Source of the DNA: Catalinimonas sp038039535
GTDB lineage: Bacteria > Bacteroidota > Bacteroidia > Cytophagales > Cyclobacteriaceae
Length of the DNA stretch: 64,000 nt
NCBI RefSeq assembly: GCF_038039535.1
Contig: NZ_JBBPHP010000001.1
Span: 801,614-865,613 of the forward strand
Direction of reading: 5' to 3'
This document shows positions 36,128-45,462 of this stretch, in pieces (positions within the stretch are counted from its first letter, which is position 1; each line of letters starts with the position of its first letter). A model generated the notes under the pieces. It was not told the origin of the DNA and did no database searches. It saw nothing but the letters and a program-made list of their open reading frames with translations. A program made the position numbers and the translations under genes.

Positions 36128-36996
36128 AAAATTTGTTCATTTTTCCTTTGTTCATTTTTATTTCAAATTCAATCTTCTCTCAAGACTTAATTGTAACCAA
36201 TGAGGGGGACTCGATAAATTGTAAAATAACAAAAGTAAAATCAGATAACATCTACTTTACTTTCAAGCATAGAAAAGAGATAAGAAGTACGCTTTTGCTA
36301 ATGTCAAATGTCAAATACCATCAATTAGATTATTATCAAACTAGTGAGGTGCCTAAAGAAAAAGTGGTTGGTTATGAGAACTATCAACATTTTAGGATTG
36401 CAATAAATGGAGGGTATAGCTATCAAATTGCGAAAGTAGCAGAGAGTGTTCGCAGCGCTTTTAAGGACTACATACAAGAGTTAAAATCAGGATACCATTT
36501 TGGCGGAGAAGTAACATATTATTTTTCTGAGCCATTGGGGGTTGGAGTAAAGTACAATGTCTTTAAATCCTCCAATAGCATAGATAATATTTATCTTAAA
36601 GACACTTATGGTAATAAGACTTATCATAAAATGAGTGATGATTTAACAATTTCTTTTATTGGCCCCACATTCTCGACTAGACTCTTAAATCATGATAAAA
36701 GCAATGCTTTTCTTATGAACCTAGCATTGGGATATATAGCTTATTCAAATGACAAAGTTGTCATTGATGATTATAAAATGACAGGAAGCACAATGGGATT
36801 GACTTTTGATGTTGGCTATGATATTGGTCTATCTGAAAATTTATCATTAGGATTTCAAATTTCATTGTTGACAGGAGCTCTAAATGAATATGATTGGAAT
36901 GATGGTACAATTACAGAAACGATAGAATTAGAAGAAGGAGAATACGAAAGTTTAAACCGGATTGATTTCTCTGTTGGATTAAGATTCAGTAAATAA
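36124..36996 (+). CDS. Probable outer-membrane beta-barrel-type protein
   Basis: A 290-residue protein with a signal peptide ending IFSQ, an N-terminal small domain (VTNEGDSINCKITKVKSDNIYFTF) seen in many Bacteroidota exported proteins, then a long amphipathic beta-strand region (YSYQIAKV, GGEVTYYF, GVGVKYNVFK) ending RIDFSVGLRFSK, where the alternating pattern and C-terminal aromatic-rich strand suggest an eight-stranded barrel. It is coupled to the preceding lipoprotein, so the two may form a complex. Function is unknown. Confidence 0.75.
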   Translation: MKNLFIFPLFIFISNSIFSQDLIVTNEGDSINCKITKVKSDNIYFTFKHRKEIRSTLLLMSNVKYHQLDYYQTSEVPKEKVVGYENYQHFRIAINGGYSYQIAKVAESVRSAFKDYIQELKSGYHFGGEVTYYFSEPLGVGVKYNVFKSSNSIDNIYLKDTYGNKTYHKMSDDLTISFIGPTFSTRLLNHDKSNAFLMNLALGYIAYSNDKVVIDDYKMTGSTMGLTFDVGYDIGLSENLSLGFQISLLTGALNEYDWNDGTITETIELEEGEYESLNRIDFSVGLRFSK

Positions 36997-37035
36997 GAGC
37001 CTTGAGATCCTACATTTTATGACACCGAAAATCGT

Positions 37036-37043
37036 TATCTTTG
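37036..37043 (+). promoter_or_regulatory. Candidate -7 promoter box (TAnnTTTG)
   Basis: TATCTTTG fits TAnnTTTG and lies 17 bp before the start of the antitoxin-like gene. Confidence 0.35.
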
Positions 37044-37059
37044 AGAAAAACAATGCGTT

Positions 37060-37299
37060 ATGGGCGTAGCAGAATTAAAACTAGATATTTTTAGAATGGT
37101 AGACCAACTACCAGAAAGTGAGCTGCAAAAGCTGTATGCCATGATTACGCATCTTGCCAATCCTGAGGCCAAACCGTGGGATACCTTATCTGAAGCTGAG
37201 AAAGCTGCCATAGAAGAAGGTTTAGCACAACTGGATCAAGGCCAGGGGAAACCTCATGCCGAAGTCATGGCTAATTTTAGGAAAAAGTATCATCTATGA
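37060..37299 (+). CDS. Antitoxin-like small protein without an intact toxin
   Basis: A 79-residue protein with a helical N-terminus (ELKLDIFRMVDQLPESELQKLY) and a C-terminal segment LSEAEKAAIEEGLAQLDQG followed by HAEVMANFRKKY, the pattern of antitoxins paired with RelE/ParE-type toxins (IEEGLxxLDxGxxxxHxEVM). In such modules the toxin start overlaps the antitoxin stop. Here an ATG does so (37296), but the frame ends after nine codons (MSQADWRII) and a hairpin follows, so the toxin appears lost. Confidence 0.65.
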   Translation: MGVAELKLDIFRMVDQLPESELQKLYAMITHLANPEAKPWDTLSEAEKAAIEEGLAQLDQGQGKPHAEVMANFRKKYHL

Positions 37300-37308
37300 G
37301 TCAGGCAG

Positions 37309-37333
37309 ATTGGAGGATCATCTGATCTCCAAT
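37309..37333 (+). terminator. Hairpin after the antitoxin gene
   Basis: ATTGGAGGATCA and TGATCTCCAAT pair with one bulged base around a TC loop. It is not followed by a strong T run, so it may be a 3' stabilising hairpin or the scar of a lost gene. Confidence 0.45.
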
Positions 37334-37406
37334 TATCTAATGGCTACAAAGATGATCCCTAACTGTTTTGCAAGATAACTTCCTATAGATTAGCCTTGGT
37401 TAAAAC

Positions 37407-38351
37407 TTAAACTGCTAAAAGATAGAACAGATAAGCCCCATATACGCCCAGCAAGAGTGCTCCTTCCCAACGCTTCAGGATAAAGCCTGTTTTGACCAGG
37501 GGAATCAAAAGAACAGAAATGCCTACCATCACCAGGCTATCTACCAGGGCAATGTCCGGGGCTTTGATGGGGGTAATCAGGGTAGAAACTCCCAGAATGA
37601 TCAGAATATTATAAATATTAGAACCTACCACATTTCCCAAAGCAATATCCGACTGCTTTTTGATGGCTGCCACTACCGAAGTCGCCAGTTCCGGCATACT
37701 TGTACCTGCGGCTACTATGGTCAGGCCGATCACCGCATCACTCACCTGAAAACGTTTGGCCAGGCTGACGGAATGATTGACCAACAGATCTGAACCAAAG
37801 ATCAATACGGCCAGGCCCAGCAACATCAGCAGGACTTCTATGGCCCAGTGCCTGGATGTTTTAGGCATGGCTTCCTGAAACTCTTCCTGCACCTCAGTAT
37901 TTGCCTGTCGGGCTTTACGGATATTGAACAAAGTATAGCCTATGCTGCCTGTCAGCAATACTATTCCCTCCAGGCGACTCAGTTCGTAGTCTAAAAAGAA
38001 AACAAGGAATAGCAGGGCTGTCACCAGCATCACCGGCACATCCAGGCGGAGTACTTCTGCTTTGACTTTGATAGGATAACAAAGTGCGGAGACTCCTAAA
38101 ATTATGCCTATGTTGAAAATATTGGACCCTACCACATTCCCGATGGATATACCACCATTTCCCTGCAAAGCAGCCTGTATACTAACGATCAGCTCGGGTG
38201 TACTGGTGCCAAGAGCTACCACCGTTAAACCAATGATAAGGGGTGTTATCCCTAGACGGACTGCCAGAGCACTGGCCCCGTTCACCAGCCAGCTTGCTCC
38301 GAAGTAGAGTAAAATTAAAGAAACGGCAACCAGAAGTATATCAATAAGCAT
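37407..38351 (-). CDS. Calcium/sodium antiporter (YrbG-type, CaCA family)
   Basis: A 314-residue inner-membrane exchanger with about ten helices and the two inverted alpha-repeats of the family, each with a GTSxPEL motif (VALGTSTPELIVSIQ and VAAGTSMPELATSVV) followed by GNVVGSNIFNIGII or GNVVGSNIYNILII. The two glutamates form the cation site. It probably extrudes calcium. Monocistronic. Confidence 0.95.
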   Translation of the reverse strand: MLIDILLVAVSLILLYFGASWLVNGASALAVRLGITPLIIGLTVVALGTSTPELIVSIQAALQGNGGISIGNVVGSNIFNIGIILGVSALCYPIKVKAEVLRLDVPVMLVTALLFLVFFLDYELSRLEGIVLLTGSIGYTLFNIRKARQANTEVQEEFQEAMPKTSRHWAIEVLLMLLGLAVLIFGSDLLVNHSVSLAKRFQVSDAVIGLTIVAAGTSMPELATSVVAAIKKQSDIALGNVVGSNIYNILIILGVSTLITPIKAPDIALVDSLVMVGISVLLIPLVKTGFILKRWEGALLLGVYGAYLFYLLAV

Positions 38352-38673
38352 GAGCCACAGTCATTTTTCAGAAAGTATACGTCAAAGCGATAATAAAGAA
38401 TCCTTAACTGAGTAGAAAATATTTTATTGGATATGAGCCTTTAAATATTTTGCTGCGAAACTACCCACTACATCTTCTTATTTAGCTTTTTTGATTCCCC
38501 ACTTTGTGTCTCACAAATCGGAATTCCGGCCAAGTGACCTGTGAGAACATCGGCCATGGTTAGAGCAAATATTAATTTCAATGCATAAGACTAATGACTA
38601 CCTACGGTTAGAGCACGCATTAAGGGACCACTGAGGCTAAAGCTAAATGCGCACCTGATAAGATTGTAAATCA
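38352..38673. other. Intergenic region with a short direct repeat
   Basis: This 322 bp spacer shows two related words, GGTTAGAGCAAATATTAA (from about 38558) and GGTTAGAGCACGCATTAA (from about 38604), 46 bp apart. No gene is evident. Confidence 0.4.
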
Positions 38674-39966
38674 TTAATCATCCACCGCCTGACCTACCAG
38701 CAGGCGGAATTTCCATCCGGTAGGGTCATTGGTAGGGCCCTGCGTCTGCTTCATGATGATGCCGACGATATCTTCTACCGGATCAGCGAAGTACTGGGTG
38801 TTGAAATAGCCACCCCAGTCAAAGGTCCCGCTACTGCCCCGGCCTCCCATCGCTTCTCCTTCTTCAGTAAGTACGCCGAAAGCCAGTCCGTAGTGACGTC
38901 CTGTACCTTCCCACAGCTCACCGATCTGGTTGGCCATCATGGATTGAATGGTGGTACGACTCAGGAAGCGCTTGCCGTTCAACTCGCCTCCGTTAATATA
39001 CATCTGCAGGAAAGTAGCATAATCTCTGGCAGTACTGGAAAGTCCGGCTCCACCGGAGAAGAAAGTTTTTGCACCTTTGATGGGGTATTCGGGATCATAA
39101 AAAGTAACCGGAAAGGCTTGCCACGCTTCATCTACTTTGTGCTGTACCGTTACCAGACGATCGGCTTTGCTGTCAGGCAGGTAAAATCCGGTATCGTCCA
39201 TACCCAGTGGGTCAAAAAGGCGTTCCTGCAAAAACTCGTCAAAAGGCATTCCGGAGATGACTTCAATGAAATAGCCTAATACATCCAGCCCTTCACTGTA
39301 GGTATAGGCATCGCCCGGATTATGGTGTAACGGAAGACTGGCCAGACGTTTTACACTTTCTTCAATGGTGATGTCTTCAGTAGTGAACAAATCCATCACG
39401 CCAGCTTTCTGGTACATCATCTTAAAGCGCTCGTCTCCGTCTATCATACCGTAGCCCAGACCGGAAGTATGGGTGAGCAGGTGACGAATGGTGATTTCCC
39501 GCTCTGCCGGCTCGGTAGTATAAGTCGTATCGCTGTAGCGAAAGCTTTTCAGGAGTTGCGGGTCTTTGAACTCAGGAATGTACTTGGAGATAGGATCATC
39601 CAACTGGAAGTGTCCTTCTTCCCATAACATCATCACGGCAGTAGAGGTGATGGCCTTACTTTGGGAAGCGATACGAAAGATCGCGTCTTTTTCCATGGCT
39701 TCGTTGGTCGCATTATTGGCTTTACCAAAAGCTTTGTGGTATACAATCTTCCCATTGCGGGCTACCAGGGCTACGATGCCCGGCACCTGCCCCTCTTCAA
39801 TGGCTTCCTGGCACATGGCATCTATTCTTTGCAATCGTTCGGCCGACATGCCTACGCTGGCAGGAGAGGCTTCGGTAAGGGGAGGGGATTTTTGCTGAGA
39901 TTTGGTTTGAGCCATTGCGGTAAAAGCAATGAAAAAGCAGAGGCAGTGTAGTAGGTTGTTTTTCAT
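38674..39966 (-). CDS. Exported serine hydrolase (beta-lactamase class C/esterase family)
   Basis: A 430-residue protein with a signal peptide (ending TAMAQ) and the class C beta-lactamase-like fold. The nucleophile motif SxxK is SQSK (S101-K104), the second motif is YSE near YTYSEGLD in place of the usual YxN, and the C-terminal GxxG-type region is GGRGSSGTFDWGGYF. The variation in the second motif suggests an esterase or D-aminopeptidase-like role rather than a beta-lactamase. It acts in the periplasm. Monocistronic. Confidence 0.9.
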   Translation of the reverse strand: MKNNLLHCLCFFIAFTAMAQTKSQQKSPPLTEASPASVGMSAERLQRIDAMCQEAIEEGQVPGIVALVARNGKIVYHKAFGKANNATNEAMEKDAIFRIASQSKAITSTAVMMLWEEGHFQLDDPISKYIPEFKDPQLLKSFRYSDTTYTTEPAEREITIRHLLTHTSGLGYGMIDGDERFKMMYQKAGVMDLFTTEDITIEESVKRLASLPLHHNPGDAYTYSEGLDVLGYFIEVISGMPFDEFLQERLFDPLGMDDTGFYLPDSKADRLVTVQHKVDEAWQAFPVTFYDPEYPIKGAKTFFSGGAGLSSTARDYATFLQMYINGGELNGKRFLSRTTIQSMMANQIGELWEGTGRHYGLAFGVLTEEGEAMGGRGSSGTFDWGGYFNTQYFADPVEDIVGIIMKQTQGPTNDPTGWKFRLLVGQAVDD

Positions 39967-40401
39967 TAGTCAAGGTCGTTTTTAAAACCTTAAAATATCA
40001 AAATTTCAGAGATGCTTCATGTTTTTATGCACTTAACTATCGCTGATTGCAAGAAAAGGGTGGGGATATCCTCGCTTTGGGTGGGTAAGAGGTTTTCCAA
40101 AAAGTATTTTAAGAGAAATATGAAAATTGCACAGATGAAATGAAAACTTGATGATATAAAAAAGATTTAAAAACAATTCACATGAATTTATAACTAATTT
40201 TTATGGGGTATAATACACAATTTAATAAAATTGTAATGCTCATATTCTCCAAAATAAGCGTTTTATATTCATAAATTCATGTACCAAAAAATAAAAAAAT
40301 AAACTAATGAATATCTGTAAATAAGATAATAGAATAGCTTATGTTTATATATTTGTGAGAAAATAATCAAAATAATATCTCTTACTATATAATAATAACC
40401 A
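39967..40401. other. AT-rich divergent intergenic region
   Basis: 435 bp, strongly AT-rich, between divergent genes for the serine hydrolase and the PKD-like lipoprotein. I see no gene or clear promoter box. Confidence 0.5.
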
Positions 40402-41376
40402 ATGAAAACATGCTTACCTATTAAAGTAACTTTAAGTATGCTATGCCTAGTAGTATTACTTATATCTTCTTGTGAAGATGACGAAGTAACGGTTTTTGAA
40501 CCTACTGAACTAGCCATACTGGGTCCGGAGGAAGTATCACCTGGCGATACCGCTACCTACACTACTGATCTTTATGAAAATGAAACTTATAGTTGGATGG
40601 TACCCGAAGGGGCTACTATTACCTCAGGAGGATCCACTCCGAATATAATATCGGTTACCTTTACCGCAGCAGGAGGCGGTGAAATCAGTGTAGCTGCCCG
40701 TGGAATTAATGGTACCAAGACAGTAGAAGTGATCACTTCAGTTCCGGAAGCCAGCGTAGCCCTGGATGAGGAGGAAGTAGCATTGTCTGAAGGCGAAACT
40801 GCCAACGTACTGATTACTTTTGACCAGGATATTGCCAGCGCTCCCGAAGTCAGTCTGGTAGAGGTAGAAGGATTGGCAGGGAGTACCATCGGTGCAGTAG
40901 AAAAGGTAGATGACCGTACTTTCCGGTTGGCTTATACTGCCGGTAGCGGAGATGGCGTTGATCAAATCAGCGTAACGCAGGCTGTATCCACTGAATTCTA
41001 CGGTTCTGTAACGATGGATACCGTCATGATTTTTGATGCATACAGAGTAGACAACACCTCAGCCACCGGTGAACTAACGGCCTCACAAACGCCGGTCAGC
41101 GATGACATGTCGGTGACAATTTCAGCCGTTTTTAGTGAAGCGCTCAGTACCTCTGATACTGTACAGGTATCTATCAATGGTGTCACTAGCGATGCTGCCT
41201 ATGTTACCGATGCAAATATGATTACCCAGGACGGTATCACCTGGACGTACGTGTTTGAGCCGGAAGGTGGTGCCAATGAGTTGGCTACAGTATCGGTCAA
41301 TAACCTTCCAGCCGATCTGGTAGGCAATCCGACCGAGGCGGTGGAACCGATCATTCTTCAGATCAAGAACGATTAA
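40402..41376 (+). CDS. Surface lipoprotein with PKD-like domains
   Basis: A 324-residue lipoprotein (cysteine in ISSCEDDE). Acidic residues directly after the cysteine resemble the export signal for surface lipoproteins in Bacteroidota. The first domain (about 35-115) looks PKD-like (GPEEVSPGDTATYTTD, YSWMVPEGATI), and the rest consists of two Ig-like beta domains rich in Ser, Thr, Val and Glu. It is probably an adhesin or glycan-binding protein. Monocistronic. Confidence 0.75.
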   Translation: MKTCLPIKVTLSMLCLVVLLISSCEDDEVTVFEPTELAILGPEEVSPGDTATYTTDLYENETYSWMVPEGATITSGGSTPNIISVTFTAAGGGEISVAARGINGTKTVEVITSVPEASVALDEEEVALSEGETANVLITFDQDIASAPEVSLVEVEGLAGSTIGAVEKVDDRTFRLAYTAGSGDGVDQISVTQAVSTEFYGSVTMDTVMIFDAYRVDNTSATGELTASQTPVSDDMSVTISAVFSEALSTSDTVQVSINGVTSDAAYVTDANMITQDGITWTYVFEPEGGANELATVSVNNLPADLVGNPTEAVEPIILQIKND

Positions 41377-41743
41377 ATTACAATATTGATAAAAGGAAGC
41401 CGCAGTGATGTGAGATTCAAGACCCGCTAAGTGCGGTTTCTTTCATTAGAATTTATTGATTTGGGTGTAGTTGATGGCTACACCTTTTTTTATGCTTTAT
41501 CTTCAATGAGCGAAGACCATAAGGCATTATGCCGAGCAACAAATACTAGCGTAATGAAGTACCGATTGTCTTCAGTTACTTTTCTACAAATGATTTAGCT
41601 TGGCTGAGTATTATCTGATCAGTTAAAAAGCCTTACCCTATCGTCGATCATGGCAAAGAGGAACGGGTGCAACATTGCACCGCCCCTTTCAAATTGATAC
41701 AAAATGAATAACTTAAGCCCTGAATTTAGAATCAGCCAAGCAC
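41377..41743. other. Intergenic region with terminator
   Basis: A 367 bp spacer. It has a weak hairpin at 41424-41436 (CCGC-TAAGT-GCGG) and a strong terminator at 41464-41491. The rest, up to the aldo/keto reductase start, shows no gene. Confidence 0.55.
41464..41491 (+). terminator. Intrinsic terminator of the PKD-like lipoprotein gene
   Basis: GGTGTAG (41464-41470) pairs with CTACACC (41478-41484), followed by a run of seven T (41485-41491). Confidence 0.8.
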
Positions 41744-42727
41744 ATGTCTGCATCAGATCTAACCAAAGCGCATAAGCGATTCCCTACCTACCAGCCTGAC
41801 ATCCATCGGCAGAGGTCAGTTGGCCTCGAGAAAGGAAGCCGTTTGGTATACGGTACCTCCGGTCTGGGAGGCGTATGGGGAAAAGTAGATGAGGAAGAAA
41901 GCATAGATTGTCTGCTGTATGCTTTTGAGCGGGGTGTGCGTAGCCTGGATACTTCCCCTTCTTACAGCAGAAGCGAGGAATTTGTGGGAAAAGCCCTGCA
42001 AAGGTGGAGAGGAGAGCAGCCTTTCATCAGCACCAAAGTGGGCCGTTTGCCTGCTGATAAAGCCGATGAGTGTTATGTGGATTACTCTCCTGAAAGCATG
42101 CGCCAGAGCCTGATGCGTAGCCTGGACAGGTTGGGCGTAGAGCAGCTAGACCTTTTGTTTCTGCATGAGCCTCATCTGGTCCCTCTGGATAAGATCAATG
42201 AGATTCTGGATACGGTTCAATCCTTTAAAGCAGAAGGCTATACCAGAATGCTGGGGGTAGGCGGCAATCCACCGGATGCCTTTTTCCCATTTATCACCAG
42301 CGATCATTTTCAGGTAGTGTCCAGCTTTCTCAGACTGGATGCCTGCAATCTGTCGGCTTTGGAAAAAGATATCCCTCATTATCAGGCGCACAATATCGCT
42401 TTGTACGCTGCTTCTGCCTTGCATATGGGCTTGCTGGGTGATCTTTTTGAGCGGTATGCTGAGCATCCTCCCCACACCCAATGGATAAGTGATAAAGATG
42501 TGGAGGTGGCAAAAAGGATAAACATTCTGGCCAGAGCGCAGGGCATGCCTCTAGCCTCGCTGGCTCAGCGCTATCTCTTTTCCATGCAGGAAGCCCACAG
42601 CGTAGTGATAGGGGCCAGCAAACTTGCGCAGATTCAGGCTACCCTACACGACTGGCAGCAGGGAGCATTATCCAAAGAACTATTTGAGCTAATAAGTCAG
42701 ACTATTCTCAACACAAGAAACTTATAG
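41744..42727 (+). CDS. Aldo/keto reductase, sugar 1-dehydrogenase-like
   Basis: A 327-residue aldo/keto reductase with the catalytic tetrad: Asp and Tyr in SLDTSPSYSRSEE, Lys in ISTKVGRL and His in DLLFLHEPH. The N-terminal YGTSGLGGVWG and overall pattern fit the D-threo-aldose/L-fucose 1-dehydrogenase branch. It starts a plus-strand group with an alcohol dehydrogenase (11 bp later) and a FucP transporter, suggesting oxidation of L-fucose, L-galactose or a similar sugar (inference). Confidence 0.88.
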   Translation: MSASDLTKAHKRFPTYQPDIHRQRSVGLEKGSRLVYGTSGLGGVWGKVDEEESIDCLLYAFERGVRSLDTSPSYSRSEEFVGKALQRWRGEQPFISTKVGRLPADKADECYVDYSPESMRQSLMRSLDRLGVEQLDLLFLHEPHLVPLDKINEILDTVQSFKAEGYTRMLGVGGNPPDAFFPFITSDHFQVVSSFLRLDACNLSALEKDIPHYQAHNIALYAASALHMGLLGDLFERYAEHPPHTQWISDKDVEVAKRINILARAQGMPLASLAQRYLFSMQEAHSVVIGASKLAQIQATLHDWQQGALSKELFELISQTILNTRNL

Positions 42728-42738
42728 GAAAATAAAGT

Positions 42739-43758
42739 ATGAAAACGATTATACTGGAAGAGCCCGGAAAATTTAACTACACTGAAACGAATTTGGAGAA
42801 AAGCCTTCAGGCGGAAGAAGCTTTGCTAAAAGTACACCGTATCGGTATCTGCGGTACAGATTATCATGCCTTCCGTGGGAGGCAGCCTTTTTTTAGCTAT
42901 CCCCGCATTCTGGGGCATGAGCTGGGGGTGGAAGTAATAGAAGTGGGAAAGAAAGTTCATCATGTAAAAATAGGTGACCGATGTTCAGTTGAACCTTACC
43001 TTAACAGCACGCAGGATCAGGCGGTTAAGCGGGGCTTCACCAACTGCGGCGAAAATCTTTCGGTACTGGGCGTACATCAGGACGGTGGCATGCGGGAGTA
43101 TCTGAAAGTTCCTGCACAATATCTGCACAAATCTGATAAGCTCAGCTATGAGCAACTGGCGGTAGTAGAGCCCCTGGGCATTGGCTGTCATGCCGTCAAC
43201 CGGGCCGGTATTACTGCCGACGACTATGTGCTGGTGGTAGGCTCAGGCCCTATTGGTTTGGGTACGGTACTCTTTGCTACGGCAACAGGAGCCAAAACCG
43301 TTGTGATGGATGTGAATGAAGAGCGTCTGGCTTTCGCCCGGACTGCGGCAGATATTGCCGGAACGGTGCTGGCTGGAAAAGAAGACACGCTTGAGCAACT
43401 GAGAGCGCAGTTTGATGGTGATTTGCCTACCGTAGTACTGGATGCTACCGGCAATCCACATTCCATGAGCAAGGCTTTAGAATATGCGGCTCCTGCGGGG
43501 AAAATCGTGTTTATCGGTCTCTTTCAGGGAGACTTTTCTTTTCATGATCCCTATTTTCACAAAAAAGAGCTGACGCTCATGGCAAGTCGCAATGCGCTGC
43601 CTTCAGATTTCCGGCAGATCATCCACATGATGGAAGAGGGTAGTATCAATACCGATGCCTGGATCACACACCGCAGTAGTTTTGAGGATATGATAGCACA
43701 GTTTGACTTATGGCTAAAGCCTGAATCCGGAGTGATCAAAGCAGTGGTTTCGCTATAA
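42739..43758 (+). CDS. Zinc-dependent alcohol (sugar) dehydrogenase
   Basis: A 339-residue MDR-family dehydrogenase. The catalytic zinc ligands are in GICGTDYHAF (Cys) and GHELGVEV (His-Glu), and the NAD fold is in VVGSGPIGLGTV. The structural-zinc loop that normally carries four cysteines is reduced to a single one in GFTNCGENL, so that zinc is lost. It probably oxidises a sugar or sugar acid at a secondary hydroxyl, following the aldo/keto reductase in the same operon. Confidence 0.88.
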   Translation: MKTIILEEPGKFNYTETNLEKSLQAEEALLKVHRIGICGTDYHAFRGRQPFFSYPRILGHELGVEVIEVGKKVHHVKIGDRCSVEPYLNSTQDQAVKRGFTNCGENLSVLGVHQDGGMREYLKVPAQYLHKSDKLSYEQLAVVEPLGIGCHAVNRAGITADDYVLVVGSGPIGLGTVLFATATGAKTVVMDVNEERLAFARTAADIAGTVLAGKEDTLEQLRAQFDGDLPTVVLDATGNPHSMSKALEYAAPAGKIVFIGLFQGDFSFHDPYFHKKELTLMASRNALPSDFRQIIHMMEEGSINTDAWITHRSSFEDMIAQFDLWLKPESGVIKAVVSL

Positions 43759-43815
43759 TTTTAGACTGACGGCAATAATGTAGGAAAGAAAGATGAAGTC
43801 AAGCATCTGTAAAGA

Positions 43816-43843
43816 TTGATGTAGCGATGTTACGATAATTTTG
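43816..43843 (+). promoter_or_regulatory. Candidate promoter for the fucP-like gene
   Basis: TTG (43816-43818) and TAATTTTG (43836-43843) are 17 bp apart, close to the Bacteroidota -33/-7 arrangement. They imply transcription starting near 43850. Confidence 0.4.
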
Positions 43844-43859
43844 TCTATTTGCATTTTGA

Positions 43860-43873
43860 TTATGCTGGCATAA
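43860..43873. promoter_or_regulatory. Palindrome near the fucP start site
   Basis: TTATGC and GCATAA flank a TG, giving a 14 bp near-perfect palindrome just after the inferred transcription start. It could be an operator. Confidence 0.3.
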
Positions 43874-43924
43874 TGCATATAAATCTTAAATTGGAAAGAA
43901 TATTTTAGTTAATACAACAACCGA

Positions 43925-45196
43925 ATGAGCAATCCCTCTAAAACTCCCCTGCTTCCTTTTATTTTGATTACCAGCTTGTTTCTGATGTGGGGACTGGCCA
44001 ATAATATGACTGATACTCTGTTGGCAGCCTTCAAGAAGATCATGAGCATGTCGGATTTCCAGACCAGCTGGATTCAGATTGCCTTTTATGGTTCTTACTT
44101 TTGTCTTGCACTACCCGCAGCGATTCTGATCAAAAAGTTTACTTATAAGACAGGAGTCTTATTGGGTTTAGGGATGTTCATCGCCGGCTCTTTATTATTT
44201 TATCCGGCAAGCCAGACGATGGTTTATGGACATTTTCTGGCTGCTCTTTTTATTCTGGCGGGAGGCCTGTCTATTCTGGAAACCTCTTCCAACCCCTACA
44301 TTATCGCCATGGGGCCGGAAGAAACAGGCACGCGTAGGCTCAACCTGGCGCAGTCTTTCAATCCTATCGGTTCTATCATTGGAGTATTACTAAGTAAAGT
44401 GTTTATTCTTTCTAAGCTCAACGCTGCCAGTGCTGAAGTAAGGGCCAGCATGACTCCTGAACAACTGAAGGACATACAGGCTGAAGAGCTGACGGCCGTG
44501 ATGGGGCCTTATGTGGGGGTCGCTGTACTTTTATTAGTGCTTTGGCTGACCATCGCTATTGTAAAAATGCCCAAGGCTTCCGATGCGGATGAAAGTCTGA
44601 ATCTGGGCCCAACGTTTAAACGTCTGATCAAAAATCCAAATTATGTGTGGGGGGTGATTGCCCAGTTTTTTTATGTGGGAGCACAGATTGGTGTATGGTC
44701 TTATACCATACGCTATGTCATGTTGGAGTTGCAGGTTGATGAAGATGAGGCAGCTTCCTACTACCTGGCAGCCTTGATACTATTCACCATTAGCCGTTTT
44801 ATCTGCACAGCGCTGATGAAAGTGATCAAACCCGGTAACCTTCTGGCGCTGCTTTCTATTCTGGCAGTAATCTGCACCTTCCTGGTAGTGGTAGGAAGCG
44901 GTTATGTGGGCGTGTATGCACTGGTAGGTATCTCCGGCTGCATGTCGTTGATGTTTCCCACCATTTACGGTCTGGCAGTAAGAGGATTGGGCGATGATAC
45001 CAAATTGGGTGGCTCCGGCCTGATTATGGCTATTCTGGGAGGGGCAGTCATTACCTCCATCCAGGGGCAGGTCTCAGACATGACGGGTAGCATTCATCTC
45101 GCATATCTGGTGCCACTTTTCTGCTTTTTGGTAGTGGCTGTATACGGGAGACTGGCCAGAAGAAGAGCTAGGCAGGAAACCCGGTACAGTGGCTAA
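43925..45196 (+). CDS. fucP: FucP-type sugar:proton symporter
   Basis: A 423-residue MFS transporter of the FucP/GluP group with 12 hydrophobic segments. Characteristic stretches are SLFLMWGLANNMTDTLL, YFCLALPAAILIKKFTYKTG, LETSSNPYIIAMG and the glycine-rich GGSGLIMAILGGAVITSIQG. It imports L-fucose or a related monosaccharide across the inner membrane. The upstream aldo/keto reductase and alcohol dehydrogenase would oxidise the imported sugar. Confidence 0.9.
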   Translation: MSNPSKTPLLPFILITSLFLMWGLANNMTDTLLAAFKKIMSMSDFQTSWIQIAFYGSYFCLALPAAILIKKFTYKTGVLLGLGMFIAGSLLFYPASQTMVYGHFLAALFILAGGLSILETSSNPYIIAMGPEETGTRRLNLAQSFNPIGSIIGVLLSKVFILSKLNAASAEVRASMTPEQLKDIQAEELTAVMGPYVGVAVLLLVLWLTIAIVKMPKASDADESLNLGPTFKRLIKNPNYVWGVIAQFFYVGAQIGVWSYTIRYVMLELQVDEDEAASYYLAALILFTISRFICTALMKVIKPGNLLALLSILAVICTFLVVVGSGYVGVYALVGISGCMSLMFPTIYGLAVRGLGDDTKLGGSGLIMAILGGAVITSIQGQVSDMTGSIHLAYLVPLFCFLVVAVYGRLARRRARQETRYSG

Positions 45197-45462
45197 TATT
45201 ACTCTTTACCTTAAATTTAGGCAATATCCCAGGCAGTCATTGATGTCAAATATCCAGAATGCTAAGCTGTTAGGCAAAGTGCATGCGGTTTCGGTTCTTA
45301 AAAAAGTATCCATGAAGAAGTATACACTAAGTAAATAGAGAGTTGATAGAATGAATTATACTAGTTGATTTTATCTATTTTTAGGGATTAATAATGCATG
45401 CATTTTGATAAAATGAAAATTAATGCGAGTATTATTGGGAAAAGTGGAATAAGGGAGTGGCA

